Part shown: one piece after another, positions 18,328 through 26,234 of the stretch
How the letters are laid out: each line of letters opens with the position of its first letter
Numbering within the stretch: the first letter of the stretch is position 1
NCBI RefSeq assembly: GCF_000478275.1
Contig: NZ_ASJB01000043.1
Location: forward strand, 124,001 to 188,000
DNA: 64,000 bases
From: Amycolatopsis orientalis DSM 40040 = KCTC 9412
GTDB taxonomy: Bacteria; Actinomycetota; Actinomycetes; Mycobacteriales; Pseudonocardiaceae
Reading direction: 5' to 3'
Notes under the pieces: generated by a model
What the model saw: only the letters and a program-made list of their open reading frames with translations
Told to the model about the DNA's origin: nothing
The model's database searches: none
Translations under genes and position numbers: made by a program

Positions 18328-19113
18328 TCACTCGGTGAAGTACCCCAGCTGAGCCGAGAGGTCCGCGGAAGCCTCGGTCAGCGGCCGGACGATCTGCCGC
18401 ACCCGCTGCTTCGAAAGCCGGTACGACGGACCGGACGCGCTCATCGCCGCGACGACGTCGCCGCCCGGCCCGCGCACCGGCACCGCGACCGCGTGCATCC
18501 CCAGCTCCAGCTCCTCGAAACAGGCCGCGTACCCGTCCTCGGCCACGCGCTCCAGTTCGGCGGTCAGCTCATCCGGATCGACCGTGGTCCGCGGGGTGAA
18601 CTGTTCGAGTTTCCGCCGGAGCAAACGTTTGCGCTCGACGTCTCCCATGTACGCGAGCAGGACCTTCCCGCTGGACGTCGCGTGCAGCGGGGTGCGCTGG
18701 CCGGTCCAGTTCTGCGTGGTGATCGCGGCCGAGCCGCGGGCCTGGCTGATGTTGATCGCGACGCCGTCGTCGGCGATCGCGATGTTGACCGTCTCGCCCA
18801 GGGTTTCCGCCAGTCCCTGGCAGGTCTGCCTGCCCAGTTTCGCCAGGTCCATCCGGCCGGTGGCGGCGCCGGCGAGCCGGACGACGCCGAAGCCGATCGC
18901 GTATTTGCCGCGCTCGCCGAGCTGCTCGACGAGGCCGCGGGATTCCAGGACGCTCAGCAGCCGGGAAGCGGTCGACTTGTGCACGCCGAGTTCGCCCGCG
19001 ATCTCGGTGATCCCCGTTTCCCCGTTGCGTGCCAGCAGTTCCAGCACACTGATCGCGCGGTCGACGGACTGCACCTGGCTGGGTGTTGCGTTCCCCGCGT
19101 CCTGGTTCCGCAT
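18328..19113 (-). CDS. IclR-family transcriptional regulator of the demethylation cluster
   Basis: A 261-residue regulator with an N-terminal winged HTH (SVDRAISVLELLARNGETGITEIAGELGVHKSTASRLLSVLESRGLVEQ, residues about 15-65) and the IclR effector domain (HATSSGKVLLAYM, GPSYRLSKQRVRQI). Such proteins bind as dimers or tetramers and respond to small aromatic or aliphatic effectors. ATG 19113 has no Shine-Dalgarno, and one TGTTGCG-type box (19116-19122) lies directly before it, so the message may be leaderless or the protein autoregulated. It sits between the two transcription units of the cluster, each preceded by the same box pair, which makes it their likely regulator. The effector (betaine, dimethylglycine or sarcosine) is inferred. 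Confidence 0.88.
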   Translation of the reverse strand: MRNQDAGNATPSQVQSVDRAISVLELLARNGETGITEIAGELGVHKSTASRLLSVLESRGLVEQLGERGKYAIGFGVVRLAGAATGRMDLAKLGRQTCQGLAETLGETVNIAIADDGVAINISQARGSAAITTQNWTGQRTPLHATSSGKVLLAYMGDVERKRLLRRKLEQFTPRTTVDPDELTAELERVAEDGYAACFEELELGMHAVAVPVRGPGGDVVAAMSASGPSYRLSKQRVRQIVRPLTEASADLSAQLGYFTE

Positions 19114-19115
19114 GA

Positions 19116-19231
19116 CGCAACAGTAGCCGTTTCGCCCGCATCCGTTCGGCTGAGTGGGCGAATCCCTTGACGCACCGGCCCCTCGGGGGCGATTGTTGCG
19201 CAGAGCACGACCCGTCTCGTAATACGCAACA
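19116..19231. promoter_or_regulatory. Candidate IclR operators between iclR-type gene and ferredoxin gene
   Basis: Three copies of one 7-mer: CGCAACA at 19116-19122, TGTTGCG at 19194-19200, and CGCAACA at 19225-19231. The last two form TGTTGCG-N24-CGCAACA, 36 nt upstream of the ferredoxin start; the same layout occurs at 18143-18180. Confidence 0.62.
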
Positions 19232-19266
19232 TCAACAAACCGTCGGTCCTTTCCCCGGAGGCCCCG

Positions 19267-19584
19267 ATGATCCGTGCCTGCTCCGTCTCCGAACTTCCCG
19301 AGGGTGAGGCTCTCCGTGTGGAGGGCCCGGTTCCCGTTTCGGTCTTCCACGCCGAAGGCGGCTATTACGCCCTGGACGACACCTGCACCCACCAGGACGC
19401 GTCGCTCGCCGACGGCTGGATCGAGGGCTGCTTCGTCGAATGCCCGCTGCACGCCGCGCGGTTCGACCTGCGGACCGGCGTCCCGGCCTGCCTGCCCGCG
19501 AAAGACGCCGTACGCACCTACCCGGTCGTCGTCGCCGACGGCGTGATCTACGTGGACACCGAGGCGCGCCAGGAAGTGGCTTGA
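19267..19584 (+). CDS. Rieske [2Fe-2S] ferredoxin (electron carrier for the oxygenase)
   Basis: A 105-residue soluble Rieske ferredoxin of the kind used by multicomponent dioxygenases. The cluster ligands are CTHQDASL (Cys, His) and CPLHAARFD (Cys, His), spaced as in BphF/CarAc-type ferredoxins. GGAGG 5 nt before the ATG supports the start. It is divergent from the IclR gene and the first gene of a unit with the reductase downstream. It most likely carries electrons from that reductase to the Rieske oxygenase at 13.4 kb. NirD-like small subunits share the fold but no nitrite reductase is nearby. Confidence 0.88.
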   Translation: MIRACSVSELPEGEALRVEGPVPVSVFHAEGGYYALDDTCTHQDASLADGWIEGCFVECPLHAARFDLRTGVPACLPAKDAVRTYPVVVADGVIYVDTEARQEVA

Positions 19585-19593
19585 GTGTCTGTG

Positions 19594-19710
19594 GTGAACC
19601 CGCGTCCGCGATCGACGTCGGCAGGACGCTGCCTGGTCTTCCGCCTCTCGATGGCAGATCAGGGCGTCCTGCCACCGCGATAGCGGGGCCTTCGGCAGGG
19701 GCGGGTTCAC
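19594..19710. repeat. 117-bp nested imperfect inverted repeat inside the ferredoxin-reductase unit
   Basis: GTGAACCCGC (19594-19603) pairs with 19701-19710, GGCAGGACGC (19620-19629) with 19664-19673, and CTGCC (19629-19633) with GGCAG (19653-19657). It fills most of the gap between the two genes. It may be a small inserted element or an RNA structure that tunes reductase expression. Confidence 0.6.
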
Positions 19711-19730
19711 GCGTTCGGTCCCTTTCCGAG

Positions 19731-20894
19731 GTGCGACTTCAGCTCCGCCGACAGGCGCTGAGAACCGTCGCCGTCGTCGGGACGTCGCTGGCGGGACTCC
19801 GGTCGGCACAGGAGCTGCGCGCGCGGGGTTTCGGCGGACGGCTGGTGATGATCGGCGCGGAACCGCCGTATGATCGGCCGCCGCTGTCGAAGGATTTCTT
19901 GCTGGGCAAGGTTTCCGCCGACGATCTCGCCCTCGCCGGGCAAGCCGGTCTCGACGCGCTCGAGGCCGAATGGCACCTCGGCGTGCGTGCCGAAAAGCTC
20001 GGCGGCGACGGCGTGGTGCTCGACGACGGCACCACGATCGCCGCGGACGGCTACGTCATCGCGACCGGTGCGGTCGCCAGAACCCTTGGCGCGGCAAGGA
20101 ATCTGAAAGGCGTTCACACCTTGCGGACGCTCGCGGACGCCACCTCGCTGAAACGCGACCTCGCGGCCGGTCCTTCTTCGGTGGTCGTCATCGGAGCGGG
20201 ATTCATCGGCGCGGAGGTCGCGTCCGCGTGCCGCCTGCTCGGCAACGACGTCACCGTGATCGAGGCGACGCCCGTGCCGCTCGCGTCGGTCGTCGGCCCG
20301 GAAATGGGCGCGGTGTGCGGTGCGCTGCACGCCGAGAACGATGTCCGGCTGCTCGCCGGCGTTCCCGTCGCCGGTCTCACCGGGACCGATCGCGTGACCG
20401 GAGTGCGGCTCGCGGACGGGAGGGAGATCCCGGCGGACCTCGTCGTCGCCGGAGTGGGCGCGCGACCGGTCACTGACTGGCTGACCGGTTCCGGGCTCGC
20501 CGTCGACGACGGGGTGCTGGTCGATTCCGGCTGTGTCACAGCGAATCCCCGGGTGATCGCGGTGGGTGACGTCGCGCGGTACCGCTGCCCCCTGCGCGGC
20601 AGGCGGATCCGCGCCGAACACTGGACGGCCGCGAACGACCAGGCGGGCGTGGCGGTCGCCAATCTGCTCGCCGGTTCGACCGTCACGCATTTCGCCCGGC
20701 ACGGTTACTTTTGGTCCGATCAGTACGGACACCGGATCCAGTTCGCCGGAGTGGCCACCGAAGACGTCCGGATCGTCGAGGGCGATGTCACGTCGAAGCG
20801 TTTCGTGGCCGCCTTCCACCGCGATGACGTCCTGACCGGCGTGTTCGCGATCGACTCACCGCGCCTCTTCACCAGGCTCCGGCGTTCCCTCTAG
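19731..20894 (+). CDS. FAD-dependent ferredoxin reductase
   Basis: A 387-residue flavoprotein of the ferredoxin/rubredoxin/putidaredoxin reductase family, which moves electrons from NAD(P)H to a small iron-sulfur protein. The FAD-binding fold is TVAVVGTSLAGLRSAQELRARG, then PPYDRPPLSK. The NAD(P)-binding fold is VVVIGAGFIGAEVASACRLLG. The second FAD block is VIAVGDVARY and the reductase C-terminal domain is HYFWSDQYGHRIQFAG-like. The start is uncertain: GTG 19731 gives a normal N-terminus. A TTG at 19581 overlapping the ferredoxin stop would add 50 residues encoded by the inverted repeat, which look non-native. Its partner is the adjacent Rieske ferredoxin. Confidence 0.87.
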   Translation: MRLQLRRQALRTVAVVGTSLAGLRSAQELRARGFGGRLVMIGAEPPYDRPPLSKDFLLGKVSADDLALAGQAGLDALEAEWHLGVRAEKLGGDGVVLDDGTTIAADGYVIATGAVARTLGAARNLKGVHTLRTLADATSLKRDLAAGPSSVVVIGAGFIGAEVASACRLLGNDVTVIEATPVPLASVVGPEMGAVCGALHAENDVRLLAGVPVAGLTGTDRVTGVRLADGREIPADLVVAGVGARPVTDWLTGSGLAVDDGVLVDSGCVTANPRVIAVGDVARYRCPLRGRRIRAEHWTAANDQAGVAVANLLAGSTVTHFARHGYFWSDQYGHRIQFAGVATEDVRIVEGDVTSKRFVAAFHRDDVLTGVFAIDSPRLFTRLRRSL

Positions 20895-21005
20895 GGGCCG
20901 AAGACCCTACTCGGATGGAGCAATTTGCCCGATTCGATGATCTTTCTGGTGGTCACATCGCCGGGTCGCGCGCTCGCGCGGGGAAACTAGTGCGAACATA
21001 GCTTT

Positions 21006-21683
21006 ATGAAGGCACGTGTTCTGGTCGTCGACGACGACCCTGCTCTCGCGGAGATGCTCACCATCGTGCTGCGTGGGGAGGGGTTCGACACAGCCGTCGT
21101 GGCCGACGGCTCACGAGCGCTGCCCGCGCTTCGTGAGCTGAAACCGGACTTGGTCCTCCTCGACCTCATGCTGCCCGGGATGAACGGCATCGACGTCTGC
21201 AAGGCGATCCGGGCCGAGTCCGGGGTGCCGATCGTCATGCTCACCGCCAAGAGCGACACCGTGGACATCGTCCTCGGGCTCGAGTCGGGTGCCGACGACT
21301 ACGTGGTCAAGCCGTTCAAGCCGAAGGAACTCGTGGCCCGCGTCCGTGCCCGGATGCGCCGTACCGAGGCCGAGCCCGCCGAGTCGCTGACGATCGGCGA
21401 TCTCGCGATCGACGTCCCCGGTCACGAGGTGACCAGGGAGGGCAAGGCCATCCCGCTGACCCCGCTCGAGTTCGACCTCCTGGTCGCGCTCGCCCGCAAG
21501 CCGCGTCAGGTGTTCACCCGCGAGGTGCTGCTGGAGCAGGTGTGGGGTTACCGCCACGCCGCCGACACCCGCCTGGTGAATGTGCACGTCCAGCGGCTGC
21601 GCTCGAAGGTCGAGAAGGACCCGGAACACCCCGAGGTGGTGTTGACCGTTCGCGGCGTCGGGTACAAGGCCGGCCCGCCGTGA
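21006..21683 (+). CDS. mtrA: Two-component response regulator MtrA
   Basis: A 225-residue OmpR-class regulator. The receiver domain has the acidic pocket VVDDD and phospho-acceptor Asp53 in LVLLDLMLPG, plus VMLTAK and Lys in VVKPFKP. The winged-helix domain (about 130-225) ends with HVQRLRSKVEKDPEHPEVVLTVRGVGYKAG. MtrA is essential or near-essential in many actinobacteria and controls cell-wall hydrolases, dnaA and osmotic-stress genes. It is followed 7 nt later by mtrB. A GTCACATCG stretch (20954-20962) upstream resembles reported mycobacterial MtrA sites but this is weak evidence of autoregulation. Confidence 0.98.
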   Translation: MKARVLVVDDDPALAEMLTIVLRGEGFDTAVVADGSRALPALRELKPDLVLLDLMLPGMNGIDVCKAIRAESGVPIVMLTAKSDTVDIVLGLESGADDYVVKPFKPKELVARVRARMRRTEAEPAESLTIGDLAIDVPGHEVTREGKAIPLTPLEFDLLVALARKPRQVFTREVLLEQVWGYRHAADTRLVNVHVQRLRSKVEKDPEHPEVVLTVRGVGYKAGPP

Positions 21684-21690
21684 TCACCCC

Positions 21691-23406
21691 ATGAGTGGAC
21701 GTTCGGCCAAGCTCGCCCAAACCACGATGCGCCGTCTCCGGCGCATCGTGGTTTTCGTGCGCGGTAAGGCCGTCGCCTCCAACGAGCTGTGGCGGCATTC
21801 GCTGCAGTTCCGGGTCACGGTGTCCACGCTGGCCCTCTCGGCCGCCGTGGTGTTCGTGCTGGGCATGGTGCTGCAGAACCAGATCACCGAACGGCTGCTC
21901 GAGACCAAGCAGAACGCGGCGATCGCGCAGACGAGGGCGGTCGTCGAGACCGCGGCCAGCGAACTGGTCGGCGTCGGCGCCGAAACGCCCGAAGCGATGG
22001 TCGCGCGGCTGAACAACGCGCTGAAGAAGATCTCCAGCACGACGACGTCGCAGGACGGCGCCGGGGCCGCGGGCACCTTCGAACCGGTGCTGGCCGCCGG
22101 TGGCCGCGATCAGTCGATCCGGCCGGTGGCCGCCGGTCCGTATGACCGGGTGCCGGTGCGGCTGCGTCAGTTCGTGGAGACCGAACAGGTCAGCTACCTG
22201 ATGCACACGGTCACCGAGGCCGACGGCGGCAAGACGACGTATCTGATCGTCGGCGCCCCGGTGACCACGATGATCAACCCGCTCCAGCTCTACCTGCTCT
22301 ATCCGCTCACCAGCGAGCAGAACACCGTCTCGACCGTGCAGAACACGCTGCTGGTCGGCTGTCTCGTGCTGCTGCTCCTGCTGGCCGGGATCACGAACCT
22401 GGTCACCCGGCAGGTGGTCCGGCCGGTCCGGCAGGCCGCCGCGGCGGCCGAGCAGTTCGCGGGCGGCGCGCTGGACCAGCGGCTCGCCGTGCTCGGCGAG
22501 GACGATCTGGCCAAACTCGCCGTGTCCTACAACGAGATGGCCGCGAGCATCCAGCGGCAGATCCGGCAGCTGGAGGACTTCGGCGGGCTGCAGCGCCGGT
22601 TCACCTCCGACGTCTCGCACGAACTCCGCACCCCGCTGACCACCGTCCGGATGGCCGCCGACGTGCTGCACGCGTCCCGCGAGCAGTTCCCGGCGGGGCT
22701 CGCCCGCTCCACCGAGCTGCTGGTCGACGAACTCGACCGGTTCGAAGCCCTCCTCGGCGACCTGCTGGAGATCAGCAGGCTCGACGCGGGTGTCGAAGAG
22801 CTGTCGGCCGAGCTGATCGACGTCCGGCCGATCGCGACCAGGGCCGTCGAACAGGTCCGGGTGATCGCGGGCAACGCCGGCAGCGCGGTCGAGCTGGTGC
22901 TGCCGGAGGAAGAGGCGCCCGCCGAGGTCGACGCGCGCCGCGTCGAGCGGATCCTGCGCAACCTGCTGGCCAACGCGGTGGACCACAGCGAAGGAAACCC
23001 GGTGGTGCTGACACTGGCGGTCAACGAGACCGCGGTCGCCATCACCGTGCGCGACCACGGCGTCGGTCTCCGCCCCGGCGAGGCGGAACTGGTGTTCAAC
23101 CGGTTCTGGCGCGCCGACCCGTCCCGCAACCGCCGGACCGGCGGCACCGGACTCGGCCTCGCGATCAGCCAGGAGGACGCGCGCCTGCACGGCGGCGTGC
23201 TCGACGCGTGGGGCGAGACCGGCCACGGCGCCTGTTTCCGGCTCGTGCTGCCGAGGCGGCAGGACACCCCGATGGGGGAGAGCCCGCTGATCCTGCCGCC
23301 GCCCGATCACAAGGCGAGCGACCCGCACGGTTCGTCGTCCGGACTGCTCGAAGTCCGTCCGGCGCCCGACGCGATCCTCGCCGAGCCCGAGGAGGTCGGC
23401 CGGTGA
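21691..23406 (+). CDS. mtrB: Sensor histidine kinase MtrB
   Basis: A 571-residue membrane kinase that phosphorylates MtrA. It has two membrane segments (about 45-65 and 215-235) enclosing an extracytoplasmic sensor of about 150 residues. A HAMP domain (TRQVVRPVRQAAAAAEQFAGG) and the phospho-acceptor His in FTSDVSHELRTPLTTVR follow. The ATP-binding boxes are NLLANAVDHSEGN, VRDHGVGLRPGE and GGTGLGLAISQ. An acidic/proline tail follows. Start ATG 21691, 7 nt after mtrA. Codons 10-21 contain a perfect 16-bp hairpin. The stop overlaps the lpqB start (GTGA). Confidence 0.97.
   Translation: MSGRSAKLAQTTMRRLRRIVVFVRGKAVASNELWRHSLQFRVTVSTLALSAAVVFVLGMVLQNQITERLLETKQNAAIAQTRAVVETAASELVGVGAETPEAMVARLNNALKKISSTTTSQDGAGAAGTFEPVLAAGGRDQSIRPVAAGPYDRVPVRLRQFVETEQVSYLMHTVTEADGGKTTYLIVGAPVTTMINPLQLYLLYPLTSEQNTVSTVQNTLLVGCLVLLLLLAGITNLVTRQVVRPVRQAAAAAEQFAGGALDQRLAVLGEDDLAKLAVSYNEMAASIQRQIRQLEDFGGLQRRFTSDVSHELRTPLTTVRMAADVLHASREQFPAGLARSTELLVDELDRFEALLGDLLEISRLDAGVEELSAELIDVRPIATRAVEQVRVIAGNAGSAVELVLPEEEAPAEVDARRVERILRNLLANAVDHSEGNPVVLTLAVNETAVAITVRDHGVGLRPGEAELVFNRFWRADPSRNRRTGGTGLGLAISQEDARLHGGVLDAWGETGHGACFRLVLPRRQDTPMGESPLILPPPDHKASDPHGSSSGLLEVRPAPDAILAEPEEVGR
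21719..21754 (+). promoter_or_regulatory. Perfect hairpin inside the 5' coding region of mtrB
   Basis: AAACCACGATGCGCCG (21719-21734) and its exact complement (21739-21754) flank a TCTC tetraloop and end in TTTT. It is terminator-like but lies 28 nt inside mtrB, in a coding context (TTMRRLRRIVVF). It could limit mtrB relative to mtrA expression. Confidence 0.6.
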
Positions 23407-25133
23407 AGCGGCTGCTGACCCTGCTGGCGGTGTTCCTGCTGGTCGCAGGCTGCGCGAACATCCCGCTCGAATCCCAGCCCGTCGTCGTCTCCGGGGACAA
23501 ACCCCCGCAGGCACCGGTGGACGTCCCCGAACCGCAGGCCGGGATCGACTCGCTGACCGTCACCCGCCAGTTCATCCGCAGCTCCGCGACCCCGGGGACG
23601 GGGAACGACAACGCGCGGGTCTACCTCGACGACGAAGCCCGGCGCAACTGGAAGCCGTCGCCCGGACTGACGATCATCGACGACACCTTCGGCACGGTCT
23701 ACGACACGTCGTCGCCGCAGGGCAACCCGGACGAGCAGCTGGTGAACGTCCGCGGGTTCAAACTCGGCAACCTGAGCCCCGACAGCGCGTTCATCCCGCT
23801 GAAGGCCGAGTACTCGCAGCAGTTCAAGGTCCGGAAGCAGCAGAACGGCCAATGGCGGATCGTGGATCCGCCGCAGGAACTCGTCATCACCGACGAGGAT
23901 TTCTCGGTCAACTACTTCCGGGTGCCGATCAGCTTCTACTCGCCCGATTCGGGCACCTTCGTCCCCGACCTCCGGTACGTCGCGGCGAAACCGCAGTCCG
24001 GATTGCCGGGCCGGGTGATGGACCTGGTGCTGCAGGGGCCGTCGGAAGGGCTGAAGGGCGCGGTCAAGGACCTGCTCGGGGACCAGGTCACCACCGAGAC
24101 CAACGTGCGCAGCACGGACGACGGGACCCTGGACGTCGCGTTGACCGGCGTCGGCGGGGCCAGTAACGCGGACCGGAGCCTGATCGCCGCGCAGATCGTC
24201 CTCTCGCTGCAGACGGTGACGCTGAGCCGGATCCGGCTGCTGGCCGACGGCACCGCGCTGGTGCCGGACCACGAATACTGGCGTGCCAGCGAACTTCCCG
24301 AGTACAACGCGGACATCGCGCCCAATTCGGGCCTGCGCGGGCTGATGACCGTGAACGGCCGGGTCCGGTCGCTCGGCGACGGCGCCCCGGTCGGCGGACC
24401 GGCGGGCAACGGCGGCTACAAGGTCGTCAGCGCCGCGCAGTCCGTCGACGGGAACCGGCTCGCGGTCGTCGAAGAGCGCGACGGCAGGCAATGGCTCCGG
24501 GTCGGTGACCTCAACCGCGACCTCGACTCGGTGGACCTGTTCGGCGGCAGCCTGAGCCGTCCGACCTGGCGGCCGATCGCACGCGGCAGCGGCGGGGTTT
24601 CGGGCGAGGTCTGGACGGTCGTCGACCACAACACCGTCGCCAGGGTCACGCTGGCCGCGGACGGGCGCTGGGTGAAGGCGGGCGTCGACGCGACCATGCT
24701 CACCGGCCTCGGTCAGATCACCGAACTCCGGCTTTCGCGCGACGGATCGCGGCTGGCCGCGGTGGTCAACGGGCAGCTGGTGATCGCCTCGATCGTGCGG
24801 ACGGCGGACTCGGTGGCGCTGCGGGCGCCGCGCTCGCTTCAGGAGCGTCAGCTCAAGGACGTCGTCGACGTCGACTGGGCGACGCAGGACCACCTGATCG
24901 TCGCGACGTCGTCCAGCTCCCTGCCGGTGGTCAAGGTGCCGCTGGACGGGCAGCGGATGGACACCTTCAACAGCTCGAACCTGACCCCGCCGGTCCACGG
25001 CGTCACCGCGGCGCCGAGCAGGCCGAACCTGGTCGCGGACGCGGGTGGGCTGTGGGTCGCCTCGGAACTGGGTGAGGTCTGGCGGCCGCAGGCGCATACG
25101 GTGACCGACGCGGACCCGTTCTACCCGGGCTGA
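23403..25133 (+). CDS. lpqB: Lipoprotein LpqB, accessory factor of MtrAB
   Basis: A 576-residue lipoprotein with signal peptide and lipobox LLVAGC (Cys17). A GerMN-like domain (about 180-330) and a C-terminal beta-propeller region (about 340-576) follow. In mycobacteria LpqB interacts with the extracytoplasmic part of MtrB and affects MtrA phosphorylation, cell envelope and motility. GTG 23403 overlaps the mtrB stop by 4 nt, so it is coupled within the conserved mtrA-mtrB-lpqB operon. A strong palindrome 62 nt after the stop probably ends the unit. Confidence 0.95.
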   Translation: MKRLLTLLAVFLLVAGCANIPLESQPVVVSGDKPPQAPVDVPEPQAGIDSLTVTRQFIRSSATPGTGNDNARVYLDDEARRNWKPSPGLTIIDDTFGTVYDTSSPQGNPDEQLVNVRGFKLGNLSPDSAFIPLKAEYSQQFKVRKQQNGQWRIVDPPQELVITDEDFSVNYFRVPISFYSPDSGTFVPDLRYVAAKPQSGLPGRVMDLVLQGPSEGLKGAVKDLLGDQVTTETNVRSTDDGTLDVALTGVGGASNADRSLIAAQIVLSLQTVTLSRIRLLADGTALVPDHEYWRASELPEYNADIAPNSGLRGLMTVNGRVRSLGDGAPVGGPAGNGGYKVVSAAQSVDGNRLAVVEERDGRQWLRVGDLNRDLDSVDLFGGSLSRPTWRPIARGSGGVSGEVWTVVDHNTVARVTLAADGRWVKAGVDATMLTGLGQITELRLSRDGSRLAAVVNGQLVIASIVRTADSVALRAPRSLQERQLKDVVDVDWATQDHLIVATSSSSLPVVKVPLDGQRMDTFNSSNLTPPVHGVTAAPSRPNLVADAGGLWVASELGEVWRPQAHTVTDADPFYPG

Positions 25134-25194
25134 GCGCACGTCCGGCGGAGCCGCCGGTGACGCTGGGAAGTCCGGGAAGGACTCCTTCCCTGGC

Positions 25195-25233
25195 GTGGAG
25201 GATTTGGGACGTTCAACGTCCCAAATCCTCCAC
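25195..25233. repeat. Family E palindrome, copy 1 (terminator after lpqB)
   Basis: Perfect 19-bp arms (25195-25213, 25215-25233) with a one-nt centre; core GGATTTGGGACGTT. Located 62 nt after the lpqB stop. Confidence 0.8.
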
Positions 25234-25301
25234 ACTCGAACCTCACGACCGGTGACCTGCGCGAAGGTGACTGTCTTGCGGGCATCGGGGTCGTCGGTGA
25301 A

Positions 25302-25331
25302 GGAATTGGGGGCACTCAACGTCCCAATTCC
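25302..25331. repeat. Family E palindrome, copy 2 (degenerate)
   Basis: GGAATTGGG (25302-25310) pairs with CCCAATTCC (25323-25331); the middle TCAACGT matches copy 1. The rest of 25134-25592 holds no convincing gene: 25332-25592 contains only short open frames. Confidence 0.6.
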
Positions 25332-25592
25332 CTCATTGACGCGCGGTGTTCCGTCCACGACCCCGGCTGCTCCCGACCGAAAAGGGAGCAAGGGACCTTT
25401 AGTATCGCCAGCTTTCCTGGCGCCACTAGAGACACTAGCGGCAACAGTGCCTTCTCCTCGACTGCGGTCTCCCACCCCAACGGCACCCCGAGCGTGCATC
25501 ACTGGCCCCTTGACGACCAAAAGTGTCCAAAGGGGACCCCTCATGACACACCGGACCCCAGAACTGTCGGAGCCCAGCACGACACTCGCCCC

Positions 25593-26234
25593 GTGTCCGC
25601 ACTCCTGGATCTCCTCATCCCCGCCCGCTGCGCCGCCTGCGGCGCTCCCGGCGCCCCGTGCTGCCCCACCTGTCAGACCGCTTGGGGTTCGCTCAGTGAG
25701 ATCACCCGCGCCCCGACGATCGGCCTCGTCCCCGTCTACGCCCTGGCCCGCTACGCCGACGAAGCCCGCCGCCTGATCCTCGCCTACAAGGAGCGCGGGC
25801 GGCGCGACCTGGCGCCGTCCCTCGGCATGGCCATCGGTGAGGCCCTGCTCCAGCTCCCTGAGCCGGATTGCTGTCTCGTCCCGGTCCCGTCGAGACGTCA
25901 CGCCTCGCGCGTCCGAGGCGGTCCGCATGTCCAGCGCATGGCCGAAGAATGCGCGAAATACCTGGCATGGCACGGAAAACACGCGACGGTGGCGCCCGTA
26001 CTCAGGCTCAAGGCGGGTGTCCGTGACGCCGCGGGACTGTCCAAAACCGAGCGGGTGGCGAATCTCGACGGACGTATCCGCATCGCAGTCGGAGCCGCCC
26101 CGCCGAGGGGGACGCCGGTCATTCTTCTTGACGACGTGATCACAACCGGAGCGACGGCTGCCGCTTGTGCACGCCTTTTGGACGCAAGCGGAATTCACGT
26201 TTCCGCGGTGATCGCACTGGCCGCCGCCGGGTGA
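25593..26234 (+). CDS. ComF family phosphoribosyltransferase-like protein
   Basis: A 213-residue protein with an N-terminal zinc-ribbon-like cluster (CAACGAPGAPCCPTC) and a phosphoribosyltransferase fold. The PRPP loop is VILLDDVITTGATAAACARLL and a second block is CCLVPVPSRRHASRVRGG. Homologues sit beside lpqB and hpf in M. tuberculosis (Rv3242c), as here. ComF proteins are linked to DNA uptake in Firmicutes and Proteobacteria; in actinobacteria the role is not known. GTG 25593 gives the family N-terminus (LLDLLIPARC); an in-frame upstream start would add a low-quality extension. Confidence 0.85.
   Translation: MSALLDLLIPARCAACGAPGAPCCPTCQTAWGSLSEITRAPTIGLVPVYALARYADEARRLILAYKERGRRDLAPSLGMAIGEALLQLPEPDCCLVPVPSRRHASRVRGGPHVQRMAEECAKYLAWHGKHATVAPVLRLKAGVRDAAGLSKTERVANLDGRIRIAVGAAPPRGTPVILLDDVITTGATAAACARLLDASGIHVSAVIALAAAG

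Noticed and set aside
20954-20962. MtrA self-binding site GTCACATCG before mtrA
   Set aside because: A single partial match without a second repeat; not strong enough to list as a feature.
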